9,296 bases of DNA, taken from Bacillota bacterium. Its GTDB lineage: Bacteria > Bacillota > Clostridia > Peptostreptococcales > Anaerovoracaceae. Positions 5,554 through 9,296 of the stretch are shown here, one piece after another. Numbering within the stretch: position 1 is the stretch's first letter; every line of letters starts with the position of its first letter. The position numbers and the translations under genes are program-made. The DNA lies in assembly GCA_021443825.1 (NCBI GenBank), contig JABUTE010000057.1, forward strand, positions 1-9,296, read 5' to 3'. The notes below the pieces were generated by a model that was not told the origin of the DNA, made no database searches, and saw only the letters and a list, made by a program, of their open reading frames with translations.

Positions 5554-6315
5554 TCAGTGAAGCAGGGCAAGGCAGAGCAGGGCACAAAGCTCTCCGACCG
5601 TGATGGCAAAGCCGCTCACATCGCCCGACATGCCCTGCAGGTCTTTGGAGGCGATTCCGATGGCAAGCCAGCAGGAGACCATGCACACCGGCCCGTAAAG
5701 TCCTTTGACGGGCGAGAGGCCCATCCAAAGGGCAGCCGCCAAAGGAAGGAGAGCGAAAAAGAGCATCACCAGAAGAGATGCTTTTTTATAGCTTTGCTTC
5801 ATCTGCCGGTAGCTGCTGGTATCCATGGGCTTAAGATGAAAGAGGGCTGCCGAAGAGCAGCTTCTGGAGATGGCCGGGATCAGTGCCAGAGGCAAACAGC
5901 CGGAAAGGCCCTTCGGACTCCACGAGGCGACAGCCCCATTGCTCAGCAGAAACAAAAAGGCAATGGCCATCACGGCAAAGGAGCCCACATGAGAATCCTT
6001 CAGGATCGCTCTGCGGGTCTGCAGGTCTCTTCTTGAAAGGATGGCATCGCAGCAATCCATGTAGCCATCCAGATGGATGCCGCCGCTGAGCACATGAGCC
6101 GCCGGAAAGACCAGGGCGGCGCGGATGGGCAGAGGGCAGGCGGCCAGCTGCAGAAGCCAGGCCCAGAGCATCCACAGCGACCCGATGAGAAGGCCGATGA
6201 GAGGGATCTGCAAAAGCATTTTTTCGCGGTGCTCTTCGCTCCAGAGCAGAACCGGGCAGGGGACGATGAAAAACATGCCCCAGGCCATGAAAAATCCGGT
6301 GAGCCAGCCTGTCAT
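5554..6315 (-). CDS. cobS: Adenosylcobinamide-GDP ribazoletransferase (cobalamin synthase) CobS
   Basis: A 253-residue integral membrane enzyme of normal family length with about six or seven hydrophobic segments. The CobS signature is clear: GGIHLDGYMDCCDA at 78-91 holds the Asp-rich DGxxDxxDA metal site, RRAILKDSHVGSFA (101-114) matches the conserved KDxxxG stretch, and GDVSG (231-235) is near the C-terminus. It joins GDP-cobinamide and alpha-ribazole (phosphate) to give cobalamin (phosphate) at the cytoplasmic membrane. The start at 6315 overlaps the cobU stop (ATGA), and AAAGGAG lies about 7-8 bases upstream within cobU, so translation is coupled. A longer frame upstream reads through cobU in another phase and is rejected. 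Its substrates are made by CobU and CobT of the same operon. Confidence 0.95.
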   Translation of the reverse strand: MTGWLTGFFMAWGMFFIVPCPVLLWSEEHREKMLLQIPLIGLLIGSLWMLWAWLLQLAACPLPIRAALVFPAAHVLSGGIHLDGYMDCCDAILSRRDLQTRRAILKDSHVGSFAVMAIAFLFLLSNGAVASWSPKGLSGCLPLALIPAISRSCSSAALFHLKPMDTSSYRQMKQSYKKASLLVMLFFALLPLAAALWMGLSPVKGLYGPVCMVSCWLAIGIASKDLQGMSGDVSGFAITVGELCALLCLALLH

Positions 6316-6845
6316 AGCAATTCTCCTTTGTGCACGATGGGAAAGGAACCTGTCATCTCGATGACCAGCCCGGCGGCGTTTGCCAGAGCCTGATCGATCA
6401 AAGCCAGATTTCTGCGGTATTCCTCCGTCAGCTCGCCGTAGTTTTCTGCATCGGCATAGATGTAATCGCTGACAAATACGATATTGTTGACACGGCCGGC
6501 CAGCTGCAGTAGAGCTTCCGTTGTTTTTTTGCCGCATTCCGGATCGACGGAATAGTCATTCCGAAACATCCGGTTGGAGAGCAGGGCCGTAACGCTGTCC
6601 AGAAGAAAGGTATCTTTTTCTCTTCCGATGGCGATGGAGGGGTCTGCATCGGCCGACTCCAGGGTGATAAAGCCTTTGCCGCTGCGGGAAGCGATGTGCT
6701 TTCGGATCCGCTGCCGGTCTTCCTCATCATGGGGAACCATGGTAGCGATATACCAGCGTGTTGCATCGCCGGCAAGCTTTACGGCCAGGTCTTCCGCCAG
6801 CGATGATTTTCCGCTTTTGCTGCCGCCTGAAATAAATACGATCAT
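6312..6845 (-). CDS. cobU: Adenosylcobinamide kinase/adenosylcobinamide-phosphate guanylyltransferase CobU, divergent C-terminus
   Basis: A 177-residue protein. The Walker A motif GGSKSGKS is at 7-14, YIATMVPHDEED (32-43) matches the CobU strand-2 region, and RIRKH (46-50) places His50 at the position of the guanylylated histidine of Salmonella CobU (His46). FLLDSVTALLSN (80-91) is the Walker B-like stretch. The enzyme phosphorylates adenosylcobinamide, then adds GMP to give adenosylcobinamide-GDP, the substrate of CobS. The C-terminal part is unusual: where CobU proteins carry a NEVGxGIVP-type motif and an Arg-rich GRxNQ helix, this one reads SDYIYADAENYG and then RRNLALIDQALANAA, and the tail IVHKGELL is not canonical. 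The start overlaps the cobT stop (ATGA). No good ribosome site precedes it, so it relies on coupling to cobT. Confidence 0.9.
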   Translation of the reverse strand: MIVFISGGSKSGKSSLAEDLAVKLAGDATRWYIATMVPHDEEDRQRIRKHIASRSGKGFITLESADADPSIAIGREKDTFLLDSVTALLSNRMFRNDYSVDPECGKKTTEALLQLAGRVNNIVFVSDYIYADAENYGELTEEYRRNLALIDQALANAAGLVIEMTGSFPIVHKGELL

Positions 6846-7942
6846 CGTTTTACGGTAAAGCTGTCGCCTTTTTTCAGCTGGTCGAGATAGTCATCGTTGA
6901 TGGCTGCCTCCTCAAAGGTTGCCATGGTATTGGTAAAGGCGCAGGCGCAGTCCATGATCTGAAAGGCCAGAGGGCAGCCGCTGCCTTCGCCAAGGCGCAT
7001 GCCCATGTCAAGATAAGGCTGCAGACCGATCTCCTGCGCGGCCTTTAAATAGCCGATCTCAAAGGAGCTGTGGGAAGGAAACATATAGTCGGCGGCCAGG
7101 GGCGCCAGGCGGCAGGCACAGAGGGCTGCAACGATGGAGATATAACCGTCGATGACAACAGGAAGCTTTTTCATGGCAGCGCCCAGAAAGGTGCCGCACA
7201 TGCCGCAAAGATCAAAGCCGCCCACCTTTGCCAGTACATCGATGGGATCCTTCGGGTCGGGCTGATGAAGCTGCAGAGCCGTCTGGATCACATGCTTCTT
7301 TTTTTCAAAGGCATCATCGGTAAGACCTGCTCCTCTGCCGGTGACATCTTCCACGGAAAGGCCGGTAAGGGCGCTGAGCACGGCGGCCGAGGTGGTGGTA
7401 TTGGAGATGCCCATCTCGCCGGTGCCGATCACATCGATGCCGTCTTCTTTGGCTGCGAAGGCCCGTTCGATGCCCACAGCGATGGCATCGATGGCCTGCT
7501 GCCTTGTCATGGCAGGCTCCTTATACAGGTTTTTCGTTCCCTTTCCCATGCTGCGGTCTAAGATCAGCGGGTGGGAATAGTCCGCGTTGATTCCGATGTC
7601 GACCACCTCGACCTGGGCGCCGGTATATTTGGCAAGGGAACTCATACCGGTGAGGTGGCGGGTCATGTTCATGGCCTGCGACAGGGTCACCGACATGGGG
7701 GTGGAAGAGACCCCTTCGCAGACGACGCCGTTATCGGCACACATGACGATGATCCTCTTATTCTGCAGGCTGTTGAATTGCTTTCCGGTGATCCCGGCCA
7801 GCTGAACTGCGATATCCTCCAGCTTGCCCAGACTGCCGGGCGGCTTTGCCAGAGAAAGCTGGCGAGCCTTTGCCTTTGCGATGGCTTCTGCATCTGCCGG
7901 CTCGATGGCCTGCAGCAGGCTTTTCAATTCCTGTTCGTTCAT
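6842..7942 (-). CDS. cobT: Nicotinate-nucleotide-dimethylbenzimidazole phosphoribosyltransferase CobT
   Basis: A 366-residue protein, close to the usual 350. Motifs in order are KPPGSLGKLE (33-42), the ADNGVVCEGVSS stretch (69-80, in place of DHGV), GTGEMGISNTTTSAA (173-187), TGRGAGL (201-207), GGFDLCGMCG (241-250), and the C-terminal LDMGMRLGEGSGCPLA (311-326), with Glu319 at the position of the catalytic base. CobT moves phosphoribose from nicotinate mononucleotide to the lower-ligand base (dimethylbenzimidazole or a related base), giving the alpha-riboside phosphate. The ATG at 7940-7942 has AAGGAG ten bases upstream. In-frame codons extending to about 8038 read an Arg-rich stretch without family similarity. 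It is the first gene of the operon. Its 180-bp leader is shared with a divergent gene and has no recognisable cobalamin riboswitch. Confidence 0.95.
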   Translation of the reverse strand: MNEQELKSLLQAIEPADAEAIAKAKARQLSLAKPPGSLGKLEDIAVQLAGITGKQFNSLQNKRIIVMCADNGVVCEGVSSTPMSVTLSQAMNMTRHLTGMSSLAKYTGAQVEVVDIGINADYSHPLILDRSMGKGTKNLYKEPAMTRQQAIDAIAVGIERAFAAKEDGIDVIGTGEMGISNTTTSAAVLSALTGLSVEDVTGRGAGLTDDAFEKKKHVIQTALQLHQPDPKDPIDVLAKVGGFDLCGMCGTFLGAAMKKLPVVIDGYISIVAALCACRLAPLAADYMFPSHSSFEIGYLKAAQEIGLQPYLDMGMRLGEGSGCPLAFQIMDCACAFTNTMATFEEAAINDDYLDQLKKGDSFTVKR

Positions 7943-8047
7943 AGTAATGCTTCTCCTTAAGCTCCGGGAGAAAGCCCGGATGTATCTGGTATTGTTGAAA
8001 CCGGCCGCGCAGACGGCTTTGCGGCGCATCGCAGCCACGCTGCTCTC

Positions 8048-8094
8048 TTGACTTGTTCTTTGCAGAATGATACGTTAAATATATCTGTTATTAT
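8048..8094 (+). promoter_or_regulatory. Candidate promoters for the DUF6935 gene
   Basis: Two overlapping candidates. TTGACT at 8048-8053 with a 17-base spacer to TACGTT (8071-8076), preceded by an extended TG. Alternatively, TGTTATTAT at 8086-8094, an extended -10 element without a clear -35 box. The second would give a short leader of about 23 bases carrying AAGGAGGT before the ATG at 8124. Confidence 0.4.
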
Positions 8095-8106
8095 GCACCG
8101 TTTCCA
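8078..8106 (-). promoter_or_regulatory. Candidate promoter of the cob operon
   Basis: Read on the minus strand, TGGAAA (8106-8101) is a four-of-six -35 box and TATATT (8083-8078) a five-of-six -10 box with a 17-base spacer. Transcription would start near 8071, giving a cobT leader of about 130 bases that includes the three hairpins. It overlaps the candidate promoters of the divergent gene, so the two directions may interfere. Confidence 0.4.
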
Positions 8107-8123
8107 CCTAAGGAGGTATCCCT

Positions 8124-8624
8124 ATGGAAAGAAAACAGTATACATTTTCGGTTCTGCCTGCGACCTTAGAGGAGCTGAAGGCTCTGCCCGAGAGCAGTCT
8201 TCAGGATCCCTTTGCATCGGCAGCCCTGTGCATCCTGGCCCTTGCGCAGTACCCGAAGGATCGGGAGGTCTGCTATCAGATGATGGAATTCCTGAAGGGC
8301 CCGGCAGGACTTACGCCCTACGACAGGCAGTTCATCCGCGATCGGTTTTTCGATAAGGATTATGTTCCCCGCTCCTATTTTGCAGGCGCAACGCCCGAAA
8401 ACAACTATACGCCGGCGCAGCCCTTTACTCTTGCGGTGGAAGACAATCCTTACAGCCGCACTAACGAAGGCTATATCACTCTGTATCTGACCAGCGGCGG
8501 AGCTGACAGCCCCCGTTCCATGAGTCTTCGCCTGAAGCCTTCTACCGGACAGTGGTTCGTTCATGAATACGGCGGACTGCTGATGGGCATCCGAATTCCC
8601 AAAGAAGAGGATCCCTGGGCATAG
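8124..8624 (+). CDS. DUF6935-type protein of unknown function
   Basis: A 166-residue soluble protein without signal peptide or membrane segment. The sequence pattern fits what I recall of the DUF6935 family: YTFSVLPATLEELKALPE (6-23), PFASAALCILAL (29-40), FLKGPAGLTPYDRQFIRDRF (56-75), DKDYVPRSYFAGATPENNYT (77-96), NEGYITLYLTSGGADSPRSM (114-133) and the closing GIRIPKEEDPWA (155-166). Length agrees with the family. No catalytic motif is obvious and I know of no established function. The start at 8124 has a perfect AAGGAGGT about 7 bases upstream. It is divergent from cobT and ends 3 bp from the stop of the convergent transporter gene. The neighbourhood does not suggest a role. The family name is from memory and is less certain than the gene itself. 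Confidence 0.82.
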   Translation: MERKQYTFSVLPATLEELKALPESSLQDPFASAALCILALAQYPKDREVCYQMMEFLKGPAGLTPYDRQFIRDRFFDKDYVPRSYFAGATPENNYTPAQPFTLAVEDNPYSRTNEGYITLYLTSGGADSPRSMSLRLKPSTGQWFVHEYGGLLMGIRIPKEEDPWA

Positions 8625-8627
8625 CCC

Positions 8628-9296
8628 TTAGATCCATCCCATGAGACCGATGCCGCACAGAAGGGCGAACAGGGTCAGGATCGAAAGGCACGAGGTGAAG
8701 ATGACCGTCTGGCCTGCCAGCTCGCTGTTTCCGCCCATGGATACGGCCGTGCTGTACGAATTGACCGCTGTGGGCGAGCCGCTGAAGATCACGATGGCGA
8801 TCAGGTCGGCTCCGCGAATGCCCAGCAGCACAGCCAGTGCTACGATCACGGCAGGCTGCACCAGCAGCTTTCCGACAGATATGATGGCCAGCTGCTTTTT
8901 ATAAAGGCTGAGCCTGGAAAAATCGAAGGTGGCGCCCAGCGACAGCAGGGCTGCCGGAGTGGCCATGGCGGCCAGTTTCTTGACGACGCCCGAGATGATC
9001 ACCGTCGGGATCGGCAAACGAAGCAGATTTGCAGCAACCCCCAGAATGCTGGACAGCACGAGGGGGTTTTTCAGTATCTTGATCAGCTTTTGCCATCCGG
9101 AGCTGCTTTTGTCGGAATACTTTTCAAAAATGACTGTGGAGCAGGTGTTGACCAGCGGGGTTATGATGGCGGTGAGAACGGCGGTCATGCCGATGTCGCC
9201 GCTGACGAAGGTGCTGACGATGGACGACATTGTGTATGCCAGCAAGATGCAAGAGAATACCACGCCATTGATGATGCTATATAGGTAGAAAATCAC
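8628..9296 (-). CDS. AEC-family (auxin efflux carrier) transporter, N-terminus beyond the window
   Basis: The last 222 or so codons of a membrane transporter, open to the right edge. AEC members usually have about 300-310 residues, so roughly 80-90 are missing. At least six hydrophobic segments are visible. The family's second-half pattern is present: NPLVLSSILGVAANLLRLPIP, then a loop and LAAMATPAALLSLGATFDF, then KLLVQPAVIVALAVLLGI, and the characteristic SGSPTAVNSYSTAVSMGGNSELAGQTVIFTSCLSILTL near the end (Pro and Asn in the crossover helix). AEC proteins are secondary carriers, in bacteria mostly for organic acids such as malate. The substrate here is not deducible. The codon at the very edge is GTG and is not claimed as a start. 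It converges on the DUF6935 gene with no terminator between them. Confidence 0.88.
   Translation of the reverse strand: MIFYLYSIINGVVFSCILLAYTMSSIVSTFVSGDIGMTAVLTAIITPLVNTCSTVIFEKYSDKSSSGWQKLIKILKNPLVLSSILGVAANLLRLPIPTVIISGVVKKLAAMATPAALLSLGATFDFSRLSLYKKQLAIISVGKLLVQPAVIVALAVLLGIRGADLIAIVIFSGSPTAVNSYSTAVSMGGNSELAGQTVIFTSCLSILTLFALLCGIGLMGWI

Larger units (their letters stand above)
7943..8123. promoter_or_regulatory. Divergent intergenic region with GC-rich hairpins in the cobT leader
   Basis: This 181-bp gap separates cobT (leftward) from the DUF6935 gene (rightward). On the cobT side it holds three inverted repeats: GCAGC/GCTGC (8031-8035 with 8039-8043), GCCGC/GCGGC (8004-8008 with 8021-8025) and TCCGGG/CCCGGA (7963-7968 with 7975-7980). 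The last sits just upstream of the cobT ribosome site at 7953-7958. No B12 box (GCCACTG-like) or riboswitch core was found on either strand. Whether the hairpins regulate is unknown. Confidence 0.4.

Noticed and set aside
5540..5728. Longer version of the short CobU-like protein starting at 5728
   Set aside because: The extra 63 residues overlap the cobS coding region in another frame, are Arg/Cys/His-rich and show no CobU similarity, while the ATG at 5537-5539 has a good ribosome site.
7943..8123. Cobalamin riboswitch upstream of cobT
   Set aside because: A stretch reading AGGTGGAAACGGTGCA on the minus strand faintly resembles part of the core, but no B12 box, CCCGC element or matching stems follow, and it coincides with the ribosome site of the divergent gene.
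2141..8138. Shared MERKQ start of the GIY-YIG protein (2141) and the DUF6935 protein (8124)
   Set aside because: Only five residues match, the DNA differs at several positions and the proteins are otherwise unrelated, so it is coincidence.

Overview
The window looks like chromosomal DNA from a moderately GC-rich, low-GC-lineage Gram-positive bacterium (Bacillota), most likely a gut-type Clostridia member. The grounds are strong AGGAGG-type ribosome binding sites, T-tailed intrinsic terminators, sigma-A-like promoters, a DUF6935-type protein, and clostridial-looking CobT and short CobU-like sequences. Species cannot be fixed from the sequence. No phage, IS, CRISPR, tRNA or rRNA was seen, and no gene-free stretch exceeds 300 bases.

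Left part (1-2024, + strand): after a terminator belonging to something upstream, a four-gene membrane cassette is read from one plausible promoter. It encodes a 12-helix-type MFS-like transporter, two tandemly duplicated microproteins (63 and 61 aa, each a signal peptide, a short extracytoplasmic segment, one membrane helix and a basic tail) and a 123-aa multi-helix membrane protein. I cannot assign it to a described system, and it is the best candidate here for something uncharacterised.

Middle (2085-4576, + strand): a near-consensus promoter drives a small GIY-YIG domain protein. It is followed by a PspA/IM30-type envelope-stress coat protein with extreme codon bias and a good terminator. 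Next comes a fold-type I PLP aminotransferase, and then a bidirectional terminator shared with the convergent operon.

Right-centre (4580-7942, - strand): a compact, translationally coupled operon for nucleotide-loop assembly of cobalamin, in transcription order cobT, cobU, cobS, a short cobU-like gene, and a CobC-type phosphatase. CobU activates cobinamide to GDP-cobinamide, CobT makes alpha-ribazole phosphate, CobS joins them, and the phosphatase removes the phosphate. No corrin-ring genes are present, so the window supports late synthesis or salvage only. The short CobU-like protein carries the C-terminal motif block that the full-length CobU seems to have lost.

Right end (8124-9296): a DUF6935-type protein of unknown function on the + strand, divergent from cobT. 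It converges, with a 3-bp gap, on an AEC-family (auxin efflux carrier) transporter whose N-terminus lies beyond the right edge.
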